DNA from: Streptomyces sp. Ru73
Lineage (GTDB): Bacteria; Actinomycetota; Actinomycetes; Streptomycetales; Streptomycetaceae
DNA length: 64,000 bases
Assembly: GCF_002920575.1 (NCBI RefSeq)
Contig: NZ_PQSQ01000001.1
Location: 175,068 to 239,067, forward strand
Direction of reading: 5' to 3'
The notes under the pieces were generated by a model. It searched no databases. It was not told the DNA's origin and worked only from the letters and a program-made list of their open reading frames with translations. A program made the translations under genes and the position numbers. Positions 53,071-60,751 of the stretch are shown piece after piece. The stretch's first letter is position 1. Every line of letters begins with the position of its first letter.

Positions 53071-53759
53071 TGGGCCGCCTCCGGGTGCGGGTCGAGCGGT
53101 TGGGGGACGAAGCGGACGAGGGTGCCGGGTGTGAACAGCGCCGCGGGCTCCCGGGAGGAGTCCCACAGCACGGCGTCCGTAGTGCCGAGCAACTGCCAGC
53201 CACCGGGGGAGGAACGCGGGTACACCCCCGTGTACGGACCCGCGAGGGCCACGGAGCCGACCGGGAGGCGGGTCCTCGGGGTGGCCCTGCGCGGCACGTG
53301 GTAGCGCTCGGGAAGGCCGGTGAGGTAGCCGAACCCGGGGGCGAAGCCACAGAAGGCGACGCGGAATTCGGTGCCGGAGTGGATCCGCACGACCTCGTCC
53401 GGGGTGACGCCCCACAGCGCGGCGACGTCGGCCAGGTCGGGGCCGTCGTAGCGGACGGGGACCTCGATGGCCCGCGCACCGGAGCGCGCGGCCGGCGGCA
53501 CGTCCCAGCGGGCCAGTTCGGCGGCGAACCGCTCCGGGTCGGCGAGCCCGTCGAGCAGCACGGTGCGCGCAGCGGGCACGATCTCACGGGTGGCGGGCAG
53601 CAGGCCGGCCGCGGCGCGGCGCAGCAGCTCGGCGTGGAGCGCTTCGGCGGCTTCGCCGCTGTCCAGTTCGACGAGCAGCCCGTGGTCGCCCACGGGGAGG
53701 GTGCGCAGACGCAGGCTCCGGTCCTCGGCCGAGGCGGAGGCGGTCGGGGGTGCGCTCAT
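53067..53759 (-). CDS. pxpB: 5-oxoprolinase subunit PxpB
   Basis: A 230-aa protein of the KipI/allophanate hydrolase subunit 1 family. Typical features are an early GDHGLLVEL, VPVRYDGPDLADVAALWGVTPDEVVRIHSG in the middle, and FCGFAPGFGYLTGLP followed by PRRATPRTRLPVGSVALAG and YPRSSPGGWQLLGTT. The domain is complete. ATG overlaps the pxpA stop (ATGA at 53759-53756), and its own stop overlaps the pxpC start. The partner-subunit role is well established for PxpB in bacteria. Confidence 0.87.
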   Translation of the reverse strand: MSAPPTASASAEDRSLRLRTLPVGDHGLLVELDSGEAAEALHAELLRRAAAGLLPATREIVPAARTVLLDGLADPERFAAELARWDVPPAARSGARAIEVPVRYDGPDLADVAALWGVTPDEVVRIHSGTEFRVAFCGFAPGFGYLTGLPERYHVPRRATPRTRLPVGSVALAGPYTGVYPRSSPGGWQLLGTTDAVLWDSSREPAALFTPGTLVRFVPQPLDPHPEAAQ

Positions 53760-54520
53760 GCGAACGCCGCCACGCGGACGCCGGCGGCCGTCAGCTCGTG
53801 CCGTACGCGCCGGGCGAGGGCCGCGGCGCCCGGGGTGTCCCCGTGCAGGCACAGCGACTGCAGATCGACCTCCACGCGCTCCCCGTCGATCGAGGTGACG
53901 GCGTGGTCGCGGGCGAGGCCCAGGGAGCGCTTGACGACGGCGTCCGGGTCGTGGACGACGGCGCCGGGCTCGCGGCGCGGGACCAGGGTGCCGGCCGCGG
54001 TGTAGGCGCGGTCGGCGAACGCCTCGGCGACGGCGGGCAGTCCCGCGGCGCGCGCCTCCGCGTGCAACTCCGAGCCCGGAAGGCCGAGCACGGGCAGCGG
54101 GCCGGCCGCGCGCCGGATGCCCGCCACGATGGCGGCGGCCTGCTCGGCGTCGTGCACGGCACGGTTGTACAGCGCGCCGTGCGGCTTGACGTACGAGACC
54201 CGGGACCCGGCGGCGCGCGCGAAGACCTCCAGGGCGCCGATCTGGTAGGCGATCTCGTCGGCGAGTTCGTCCGGGGGCACGTCCATGGCGCGGCGGCCGA
54301 AGCCGGCCAGGTCGCGGTAGGAGACCTGGGCGCCGATGCGGACGCCGCGCTCGGCCGCCGTCTCGCACACCCGGCGCATCGTGGAGGGGTCGCCCGCGTG
54401 GAATCCGCACGCGACGTTGGCACTGGTGACGACGGAGAGGAGACTGTCGTCGTCGGTGAGGTGCCACCGCCCGAACCCCTCACCGAGGTCGGCGTTGAGG
54501 TCGATCACCGGGTCCGTCAT
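53756..54520 (-). CDS. pxpA: 5-oxoprolinase subunit PxpA (LamB/YcsF family)
   Basis: A 254-aa (beta/alpha) barrel protein of the LamB/YcsF family. The N-terminal IDLNADLGEGFGRW, SANVACGFHAGDP, GAQVSYRDLAGFGRR, YVKPHGALYN and the final SLCLHGDTPGA blocks are all present. It supplies the catalytic barrel of the Pxp 5-oxoprolinase. The ATG at 54520 fits the family N-terminus; the upstream in-frame ATG would add a Pro-rich tail. The promoter lies in the 246-bp region shared with the divergent gntR gene, which carries the conserved 32-bp operator. Confidence 0.88.
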   Translation of the reverse strand: MTDPVIDLNADLGEGFGRWHLTDDDSLLSVVTSANVACGFHAGDPSTMRRVCETAAERGVRIGAQVSYRDLAGFGRRAMDVPPDELADEIAYQIGALEVFARAAGSRVSYVKPHGALYNRAVHDAEQAAAIVAGIRRAAGPLPVLGLPGSELHAEARAAGLPAVAEAFADRAYTAAGTLVPRREPGAVVHDPDAVVKRSLGLARDHAVTSIDGERVEVDLQSLCLHGDTPGAAALARRVRHELTAAGVRVAAFA

Positions 54521-54640
54521 GAGGGTCCGTTCCAACTGGGCCGGCGGGGCCGGACGCGGGCAGGGCAAGGCAGAGCCGGCCGGCCCGTTCCGTAGCGGCT
54601 GTCCTCCTGGGGCGCTCGGGCCGACCGGTTACCGCCTCAA

Positions 54641-54672
54641 GCTAGAGGATTGTTGAACGATAGGACAAGAGG
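54641..54672 (+). promoter_or_regulatory. GntR operator, copy 1
   Basis: A 32-bp element in the pxpA/gntR divergent region with core GATTGTTGAACGATAGGAC. It matches the reverse complement of 55517-55548 at about 25 of 32 positions, sharing TAGAGGAT, GTT, ACGAT and GACAA. It lies 121 bp from the pxpA start and 95 bp from the gntR start. Confidence 0.68.
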
Positions 54673-54766
54673 GTTGTTGTCTTGTGCGGCGATCTGGGAT
54701 TGACTGCGTGCCCTCGCGAGCGGCCGTGCGGCCGCCGTACTGGGTCGCGGTGACCGGGGGACGAAA

Positions 54767-55504
54767 GTGAGGCACGACGTGGCGAAGGGCATCGACCGGG
54801 GGTTCGCGGAGCCGGCCGGGCTGGCGGTGGACCGGGCGCTGCTGGGGCGGACGAGCACCGCCGAGCGGGTCGCCGACATCCTGCGCGACCGCATCGCCGA
54901 GGGCTTCTTCCCGCCCGGCGTACGGCTGTCGGAGGACTCCATCGGCGGGGCGCTGGGGGTCTCGCGCAACACCCTGCGGGAGGCGTTCCGGCTGCTCACG
55001 CACGAGCGGCTGCTGGTGCACGAGCTGAACCGCGGCGTCTTCGTGCGGGTCGTCGCGACGGCCGACCTCGACGACATCTACCAGGTGCGCGGGATGGTCG
55101 AGTGCGCCGTCGTCCGCGGCCTGGGCCTGCCGCCGTACGACCTGGAGCAGGTGGAGGCGGCCGTGGTGGCGGGCGAGCGGGCGGCGCTGGAGCGGTCCTG
55201 GCAGGACCTCTCGACGGCCAACATCCGCTTCCACCAGGCGCTGGTCGCGCTGGCCGGCAGCCCGCGCACGGACGAGCTGATGCGCGGCGTCCTCGCGGAG
55301 CTGCGGCTGGTGTTCCACGTGATGGACGACCCGCGCCGCTTCCACGAGCCGTACCTCACGCGCAACCGGCAGATCCTCGAGGCGCTGCAGGAGGGCGACA
55401 CCGTGCAGGCCGAACGGCTGCTCGCGTCCTACCTGGAGGATTCCCGGGCCCAGCTGTCGAGCGCGTACGCCCAGCGCGTCGCCGAACAAGTTTCCGGCAA
55501 GTAA
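54767..55504 (+). CDS. GntR-family (FadR/FCD) transcriptional regulator
   Basis: A 245-aa regulator. The winged HTH is at about residues 30-95 (RVADILRDRIAEGFFPPG ... LGVSRNTLREAFRLLTHERLL), followed by an all-helical FCD effector domain (about 105-230) with the metal/ligand residues of that fold, for example RFHQALVALAGSPR. It sits between the pxpABC operon (divergent) and DUF969-DUF979-pcp (same direction), and the same operator-like element is found on both sides. It is therefore the likely 5-oxoproline-responsive regulator of both. The GTG at 54767 has GGGGGA five bases upstream. Confidence 0.87.
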   Translation: MRHDVAKGIDRGFAEPAGLAVDRALLGRTSTAERVADILRDRIAEGFFPPGVRLSEDSIGGALGVSRNTLREAFRLLTHERLLVHELNRGVFVRVVATADLDDIYQVRGMVECAVVRGLGLPPYDLEQVEAAVVAGERAALERSWQDLSTANIRFHQALVALAGSPRTDELMRGVLAELRLVFHVMDDPRRFHEPYLTRNRQILEALQEGDTVQAERLLASYLEDSRAQLSSAYAQRVAEQVSGK

Positions 55505-55516
55505 CATAACGTTCAA

Positions 55517-55548
55517 CCTATTGTCGGATCGTAGAACGATCCTCTACC
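55517..55548 (-). promoter_or_regulatory. GntR operator, copy 2
   Basis: A 32-bp element upstream of the DUF969 gene, in inverse orientation to the copy at 54641-54672. Its centre is a perfect dyad GGATCGT-AGA-ACGATCC (55526-55542). A further half-site-like GTTGAACGTTA on the minus strand lies at 55508-55518. Confidence 0.68.
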
Positions 55549-55603
55549 GTCCTGGCACATCCTCACGACGTCCGTGGGGCCCTGCGTGCGAAAGGCGGTC
55601 CCG

Positions 55604-56311
55604 GTGATCGTTCTTCTGGGCGTTCTCGTGGTGATCATCGGCTTCGCCACGCGGCGCAACCCCCTGCTGGTGGTGGGGGTGGCAGGCATCGCCACCGGCT
55701 TCCTCGGCGGGCTGTCCCCGCAGAAGGTCCTCGCGGCCTTCGGGGACGGCTTCGCCTCCAGCCGAGCCGTGACGATCTTCGTCATCACGCTGCCGGTCAT
55801 CGGCCTCCTGGAGCGCTACGGCCTCCAGGAGCAGGCCCGCAACCTCATCTCGCGCTTCTCGAAGCTGACCACCGGGCGCTTCCTCACGCTGTACCTCGTA
55901 CTGCGCCAGGGCTTCGCCGCGCTCGGCCTGCGGGACCTCTTCGGGCCCGCGCAGACCGTGCGCCCGCTCGCGGCCCCGATGGCCGAGGGCGCGGCCGAGC
56001 GCCGCTACGGGACGCTGCCGGACAAGACCCGGGAGCGGATCCGCTCCTTCACCGCCAGCGCCGACAACGTCGGGCTCTTCTTCGGTGAGGACGTCTTCCT
56101 CGCGGTCGGCTCGATCCTGCTCATCACCGGCTTCGCCAACTCCACGTACCACACCCACCTCGAACCCCTGCAGCTCGCGCTCTGGGCCATCCCGACCGCG
56201 CTGTGCGCGCTCGCGGTGCACGGATTCCGGCTGCTGCGTCTGGACCGCACGATGGCGCGCGAACTGCTCGGCGCCCAGGCGGCGCCCGCCCCCCAGGAGG
56301 CCGTGAAGTGA
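55604..56311 (+). CDS. DUF969 membrane protein, putative transporter subunit
   Basis: A 235-aa membrane protein with about five or six hydrophobic segments, beginning VIVLLGVLVVIIGFATRRNPLL. Conserved-looking polar segments are FASSRAVTIFVITLPVIGLLERYGLQEQAR and LVLRQGFAALGLRDLFGPAQTVRPLAAPMAEGA. In Firmicutes and actinobacteria DUF969 and DUF979 proteins occur together beside pcp and 5-oxoprolinase genes; a role in 5-oxoproline or pyroglutamyl-peptide transport is inferred from this, not proven. The GTG at 55604 is preferred by family length; GTGs at 55574 and 55586 are alternatives. The stop overlaps the DUF979 GTG. Confidence 0.78.
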   Translation: MIVLLGVLVVIIGFATRRNPLLVVGVAGIATGFLGGLSPQKVLAAFGDGFASSRAVTIFVITLPVIGLLERYGLQEQARNLISRFSKLTTGRFLTLYLVLRQGFAALGLRDLFGPAQTVRPLAAPMAEGAAERRYGTLPDKTRERIRSFTASADNVGLFFGEDVFLAVGSILLITGFANSTYHTHLEPLQLALWAIPTALCALAVHGFRLLRLDRTMARELLGAQAAPAPQEAVK

Positions 56312-57276
56312 TCAAGGCAGAGTGGTTCTACTGGCTGGTCGGCGCGCTCTTCCTGGTGATGGCCGCCCAGATGGCGGCCGACCGCAGCAACCCGAAGCGC
56401 TTCGGCACCGGCGCCTTCTGGGGGCTGCTCGGCGCCGGCTTCGTGTACAGCTCCTGGGTCGTCGACAAGTCCGCGCCGGCCGAGCCGCTGGGCGCCGCCG
56501 TACTCGTGATGATCTGCCTCGCCGCCTTCGGGTTCACCGGGCGCGGCAACGCCCGTACGACCTCTACGGAAGAGCGGCGGGCGAGCGCCCGAAAGCACGG
56601 CAGCAAGCTGTTCGTGCCCGCGCTCACCATCCCGGCCGTCGCCCTCGTGTGCGCGGTCCTCGTCCCGAAGCTCTCCTTCGGGGGCGCACCGCTCCTCCAG
56701 GAGGGCAGCGAGACCATCCTCGGCCTCGGCATCGGCGCCATCGTGGCGCTCGTCCTCGCCATGGTGATGCTGCGTGAGAAGAGCGTCGCCGCGCCCCTGC
56801 ACTCGGGCCGCTCCATGCTGGAGTCCATGGGCTGGGCGATGCTGCTGCCGCAGCTCCTGGCCACGCTCGGCACGATCTTCGCGGTCTCCGGGGTCGGCAA
56901 GCAGGTCGGCATCCTCACCGAGGCGGTGCTGCCGCACGGCTCCGTCATCACCGCGGTCGTCGTCTACTGCGTCGGGATGTTCCTGTTCACGGTCATCATG
57001 GGCAACGGCTTCGCCGCCTTCCCCGTCATGACCGCCGCCGTCGGCTGGCCCGTCCTCATCGAGCAGGCGCACGGCAACGCGCCGGCAGTGCTCGCGATCG
57101 GCATGCTGTGCGGCTTCTGCGGCACCCTCGTGACGCCGATGGCCGCCAACTTCAACGTCGTACCGGCCGCGCTGCTGGAGCTGAAGGACCAGTACGGCCC
57201 GATCAAGGCCCAGCTGCCGACCGCGGTCGTGCTGCTCGGCTGCAACATCGTCATCATGTCCGCCTTCGCCTTCTGA
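56308..57276 (+). CDS. DUF979 membrane protein, partner of the DUF969 protein
   Basis: A 322-aa integral membrane protein with about nine hydrophobic segments, starting VIKAEWFYWLVGALFLVMAAQMAADRSNPKRFGTG. A signature loop MGNGFAAFPVMTAAVGWPVLI and CGFCGTLVTPMAANFNVVPAALLEL is visible near the C-terminus. It overlaps the DUF969 gene by 4 bp (GTGA), indicating coupled synthesis and a two-component membrane complex. The pcp gene starts 37 bp later. Confidence 0.8.
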   Translation: MIKAEWFYWLVGALFLVMAAQMAADRSNPKRFGTGAFWGLLGAGFVYSSWVVDKSAPAEPLGAAVLVMICLAAFGFTGRGNARTTSTEERRASARKHGSKLFVPALTIPAVALVCAVLVPKLSFGGAPLLQEGSETILGLGIGAIVALVLAMVMLREKSVAAPLHSGRSMLESMGWAMLLPQLLATLGTIFAVSGVGKQVGILTEAVLPHGSVITAVVVYCVGMFLFTVIMGNGFAAFPVMTAAVGWPVLIEQAHGNAPAVLAIGMLCGFCGTLVTPMAANFNVVPAALLELKDQYGPIKAQLPTAVVLLGCNIVIMSAFAF

Positions 57277-57313
57277 CCTGGCACCGCACTCGCTCCACTC
57301 CGAGGAACAGCGC

Positions 57314-57958
57314 ATGACACGGGTACTCCTGACGGGCTTCGACCCCTTCGAGGGCAGCGACGTCAACCCCTCCTGGCAGGCCGTGCAGGCCGTCGCCGCC
57401 GACCCGCCGCCCGGCGTCGAGGTCGCGACGGCCGAGCTGCCCTGCGTCTTCGGGGACGCGCTCGACGCGCTCCGTACGGCCGTCGCGGCGGCCGACCCCG
57501 AAGTGGTGCTCTGCGTCGGCCAGGCCGGCGGGCGCCCCGACGTGACCGTCGAACGTGTGGCCATCAACGTCGACGACGCTCGCATTCCCGACAATTCGGG
57601 TGCGCAGCCGGTCGATGAGCCGATCGTCGCGGACGGCCCGGCCGCGTACTTCGCCACCATCCCGATCAAGGCAGCGGTCGCCGCGGTCCGTGAGGCCGGA
57701 CTGCCCGCCGCCGTCTCGCAGACCGCCGGCACCTTCGTCTGCAACCATGTCTTCTACGGGCTGATGCACCTGCTGGCCACCGAACGGCCCGCGGCACGCG
57801 GCGGCTTCGTGCACGTGCCGTACACTCCCGCGCAGGTCACCGACAAGAGCGCGCCGTCGCTGCCGGTCACGGCCACCGCCGAAGCGCTCCGCGTGATCAT
57901 GGTCACGGCGGCGGGCCGCACCGAGGACATCAAGGCTGTGGGCGGCGCCACACACTGA
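57314..57958 (+). CDS. pcp: Pyroglutamyl-peptidase I
   Basis: A 214-aa C15-family cysteine peptidase that removes N-terminal pyroglutamate from peptides, releasing 5-oxoproline. The catalytic triad is intact: Glu80 (DVTVERVAIN), Cys143 (QTAGTFVCNHVFY) and His167 (GFVHVPYTP). Length equals that of typical Pcp. It supplies the substrate of the 5-oxoprolinases encoded nearby, completing the pathway peptide -> 5-oxoproline -> glutamate. It is the last gene of the DUF969-DUF979-pcp operon. Confidence 0.93.
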   Translation: MTRVLLTGFDPFEGSDVNPSWQAVQAVAADPPPGVEVATAELPCVFGDALDALRTAVAAADPEVVLCVGQAGGRPDVTVERVAINVDDARIPDNSGAQPVDEPIVADGPAAYFATIPIKAAVAAVREAGLPAAVSQTAGTFVCNHVFYGLMHLLATERPAARGGFVHVPYTPAQVTDKSAPSLPVTATAEALRVIMVTAAGRTEDIKAVGGATH

Positions 57959-58014
57959 TCCGCGGGGCCGCGCCGTTTCGTCCGTTGTCAGTGCGACGGC
58001 CTAATCTGTTCACC

Positions 58015-59538
58015 GTGACTTCTCCATCCCCCCAGAGCGTTGCGCCGCAGTTCAGCGGGGTGACGCGCCCCGCGCCGGGCCCGGCTGCCGACGAGGGCCT
58101 GGCCCGGCGGCTGCGCGCGCTCGCGTGCACGGCCCCGCTGCACGACCTCGACGCGCGCAAGGCCAACCTCGCGGGGGAGTACGGCGTCTACGCCATGGCC
58201 GAGGTCGCCCTCGCCGCGATCGACCTCGTCACGCTGCACATGGACTTCGACACCGGAGCCGACCACGAGCAGATAGTGGCCAGGCTGCAGCCCCGCATCG
58301 CGGCGCAGGCCCCGCAGCGCCCGGCGGCCGAGCACGAGCGCGTCGCCCGCTGGGTCCTGGAGAACCTGATCAACGTCGGCAGCGTGGACCGCGGCTTCCG
58401 CGCGGTCTACGGCACGTTCACCGCCGACGGCGACTACGTCCGCAGGGACTACGACTTCAAGCTCATCGAGGAGGTCCCCGGCCCCGGCGGCACGGTCTAC
58501 CTCCGCACCACCGACGAGGCGGTCAACGTCCTGGTCGGCGCGCTGGACACGGACGTCACCAGCGCCCAGATCGCCGCCGAGGTCAAGCTCGAGGTGCTCA
58601 TCAGCCGCGGCCGTCTCGCCGACGCCCAGCTCGCCGCCGAGCAGGCGCGGTACCGCACCGTGCAGTACGCCGAGACGCTCCGCAAGACCCTCGACGCGAC
58701 CCGGCGCAACGTCCGCGCCGTCGACTGGCTGCGCGCCGTCCCCGACATGATCACCGAGGCGCTCGACCACGTCGCCGACCGGTACCGCCACGAGAACGCC
58801 ATCCTCACCAACATCCGCCGCGCCCGCGACGAGGCCGAGGGCGCCGAGCACAAGCGGCGCGCCGCCGAGCTGGTCGACATCGTCAAGGACTGCATCCGCC
58901 GCCACACCCAGCTGCAGTCCCGCCTCCTGGAGGCCGGCCCCCTCTTCCGCGCCGAGCAGGACCGGCAGGCGTTCGCGCCGCCCGCAGCGCACGCCGGGCT
59001 CGACCTGTACGGCCAGCTCGTCGCGCCCGTACTGCCGCTGCCCGTCGAGCAGTCCACCCGGGTCACCGACGCCTTCTTCGCCAAGGGCACCGGGCTGCGC
59101 ACGCCCACCGCCGTACGGGTCGGCGACCTGGTCGAGATGCTGCTCACCCCGCCCCAGGAGCGCGAGCACCTCGGCGCGGAGATGCCGGAGCCCGACCTGA
59201 TCGCCACGCCCGACGACAGCCGGTTCAGCGAGGAGCAGCTGGACGCCGCGACCGCGCTGCTCACGCTGCCCCCGGACGCGCCGCGCCGGCTCTCCGGGCT
59301 GCTCGCCGAGGCCCGCCGCCAGGACCCGGAACTGCCGTACCTGGTCGCGCTGATGGCCGTGCACGCCGCCAGCCCGCCGGTCGGCACGGCCTACCGCCAG
59401 GGGGAGGAGCAGCTGCTCTTCGCGGTCGACGACGGCACGGAGCTGGTGGACCCCGAGTTCGGCGGTGCCGACCTCATCGTGGGCACGGCCCTGCTGGACG
59501 CGGCCGGCATGGCGGCCGAGCGGTCGGAGGTGGCGTGA
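58015..59538 (+). CDS. Kleisin-like subunit of an SMC/condensin-type complex (MukF/JetA-like)
   Basis: A 507-aa mostly helical protein. A central helical/coiled region (about residues 175-310: SAQIAAEVKLEVLISRGRLADAQLAAEQ ... DIVKDCIRRHTQLQSRLLEAG) follows a winged-helix-like N-terminal part (about 20-165), as in MukF, MksF and JetA kleisins. The C-terminal 120 residues are a compact acidic domain. The identification rests on order, size and helical pattern, since no short diagnostic motif exists. A -10-like TAATCT stands 7 bp before the GTG at 58015, so the mRNA may be leaderless. The stop overlaps the following ATG. The next genes encode a KITE-like protein and an SMC-like ATPase. Confidence 0.62.
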   Translation: MTSPSPQSVAPQFSGVTRPAPGPAADEGLARRLRALACTAPLHDLDARKANLAGEYGVYAMAEVALAAIDLVTLHMDFDTGADHEQIVARLQPRIAAQAPQRPAAEHERVARWVLENLINVGSVDRGFRAVYGTFTADGDYVRRDYDFKLIEEVPGPGGTVYLRTTDEAVNVLVGALDTDVTSAQIAAEVKLEVLISRGRLADAQLAAEQARYRTVQYAETLRKTLDATRRNVRAVDWLRAVPDMITEALDHVADRYRHENAILTNIRRARDEAEGAEHKRRAAELVDIVKDCIRRHTQLQSRLLEAGPLFRAEQDRQAFAPPAAHAGLDLYGQLVAPVLPLPVEQSTRVTDAFFAKGTGLRTPTAVRVGDLVEMLLTPPQEREHLGAEMPEPDLIATPDDSRFSEEQLDAATALLTLPPDAPRRLSGLLAEARRQDPELPYLVALMAVHAASPPVGTAYRQGEEQLLFAVDDGTELVDPEFGGADLIVGTALLDAAGMAAERSEVA

Positions 59539-59705
59539 TGCCCGGACCCGGGAGAGCGACGGCCGCCGGAGCCGGGCACGCGGCGGCGCGCACACGAGCC
59601 GCCGGTGCCGAGCCCGCGGCCGAGCGCACACCAGCCGCCGGAGCCGGGCACGCGGCCGGGCGCACAAGAGACGACGACGTGATCCGCGAGGAGCCAGATT
59701 CGTGA
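59538..59705 (+). CDS. Small repeat protein (55 aa) within the condensin-like operon
   Basis: A 55-aa open frame whose ATG overlaps the kleisin-like stop by one base (TGATG) and whose TGA overlaps the next GTG (GTGA). It reads MPGPGRAT, then three 12-residue repeats (AAGAGHAAARTR, AAGAEPAAERTP, AAGAGHAAGRTR), then an acidic tail DDDVIREEPDS. It is basic, Ala/Gly-rich and low-complexity, with no known domain. It may be a genuine linker peptide, or only a coupling frame created by repeat expansion. Perfect overlaps on both sides favour translation. Confidence 0.5.
   Translation: MPGPGRATAAGAGHAAARTRAAGAEPAAERTPAAGAGHAAGRTRDDDVIREEPDS
59562..59669 (+). repeat. 36-bp tandem repeat, three copies
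   Basis: Three units of exactly 36 bp (59562, 59598, 59634), each starting GCCGCCGG. Copies 1 and 3 are nearly identical and copy 2 is diverged. They encode the three 12-residue repeats of the small protein. Confidence 0.8.
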
Positions 59706-60637
59706 CCGAGTACGACGCCGACGACGCCGCGCGGCCGGACCCGACGGCCGCAGCGGGCGACGGCTGGGGTGTGCCCGCACCCGAGACGGAGCAGCCCGCC
59801 AAGGGCCCCGCGCCGGTCACCCCCGCCGACGCGGCCGACGCCGCCCGCCTGGTGTCCTTCGGCCTCCAGCCCAAGCTGCTGCCGGCCCGCGACGTGGAGT
59901 ACGGCGAGCTGCTGCGGCGCTACCGCGACGACCCCGCCTTCGCGCGCCTCGCCGACGCGGTCGCCTCCGGGCTCGGCCTGGTCGTCCTGGAGGTCTCCAC
60001 CCGCGCGGGCATGGCCGTCACCGCCGCCGAGGACTCCGTCTTCGCGGTCCGCATGGGCGACTACGCCCGCCGTGCCTCCACCGACGCGGGCGACCGCTTC
60101 CTGCACGGCCTCGCGCACCTGGCCGTCGCCGCGATGGCGTTCCCGCGCCCCGAGGACCTCGCCGACGACGGCTACATCGGCCGGGTCACCGTCAACGGCG
60201 TGGACGCGTTCGTCCGCCAGGCCTGCCGCCGCCTGGAGGAGCGCGCCGCCGAGGCCGGTGAGAACACCGACCCGACCAGCGGCGCGCCCGGCCTGGAGGC
60301 GTCCTGGCGGGTCTACGCGCGGCGCAGCGCGACGGGCGCCACCAAGGACGCGCGGCGGCTGGCCGGTTCGACCACCGGCATCATCGCCAAGGCCGTCTCC
60401 TTCCTCGTCGACTCCGGCTTCCTGCAGCGCACCGGCGACGACTCCGGAGGCACGTACCGCACCACGGCGCGCTACCAGCTCCAGGTGCGCGACATGGCGG
60501 GCACCGCCGCCATGGCCGAGCTGCTGGAGCTGGGCGTCGTCCCGATAGCGGACGGCAGCGCCTCGCTGCTGCCCGCCGAGGACACCGACGACCTGGAGCT
60601 GGTCGCCGACGCGGGGCTGCCCTTCCACTCGGGCTGA
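59702..60637 (+). CDS. KITE/winged-helix-like subunit of an SMC-type complex (MukE/JetB-like)
   Basis: A 311-aa protein. After an acidic, Pro/Ala-rich 45-residue head comes an alpha/beta fold: DVEYGELLRRYRDDPAFARLADAVASGLGLVVLEVSTRAGMAVTAAEDSVFAV, then HGLAHLAVAAMAFPRPEDL. A winged-helix-like C-terminal part (about 180-265) contains GIIAKAVSFLVDSGFLQRTGDDSGGTYRTTARYQLQVRDM. This pattern of two winged helices fits MukE, MksE or JetB KITE proteins, larger than typical JetB (about 200 aa). GTG at 59702 overlaps the stop of the small repeat protein. A 114-bp gap with a hairpin precedes the ATPase gene. Confidence 0.6.
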   Translation: MTEYDADDAARPDPTAAAGDGWGVPAPETEQPAKGPAPVTPADAADAARLVSFGLQPKLLPARDVEYGELLRRYRDDPAFARLADAVASGLGLVVLEVSTRAGMAVTAAEDSVFAVRMGDYARRASTDAGDRFLHGLAHLAVAAMAFPRPEDLADDGYIGRVTVNGVDAFVRQACRRLEERAAEAGENTDPTSGAPGLEASWRVYARRSATGATKDARRLAGSTTGIIAKAVSFLVDSGFLQRTGDDSGGTYRTTARYQLQVRDMAGTAAMAELLELGVVPIADGSASLLPAEDTDDLELVADAGLPFHSG

Positions 60638-60693
60638 CCCGCCCCGCAGGTCCGCGGTTCCCCCGCAGGACCGCGGCCACGACCGACCGAAGA

Positions 60694-60710
60694 CCGGCCA
60701 GACAGGCCGG
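60694..60710 (+). other. Hairpin in the gap before the SMC-like gene
   Basis: CCGGCC (60694-60699) and GGCCGG (60705-60710) form a 6-bp stem with a 5-base loop, 42 bp before the ATPase ATG. It is the only non-overlapping junction of the operon and may tune ATPase level. It could equally be chance in such GC-rich DNA. Confidence 0.35.
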
Positions 60711-60751
60711 CCACCCACCGACCACCGTCACGACAACGAGAGTCCGCCTCT

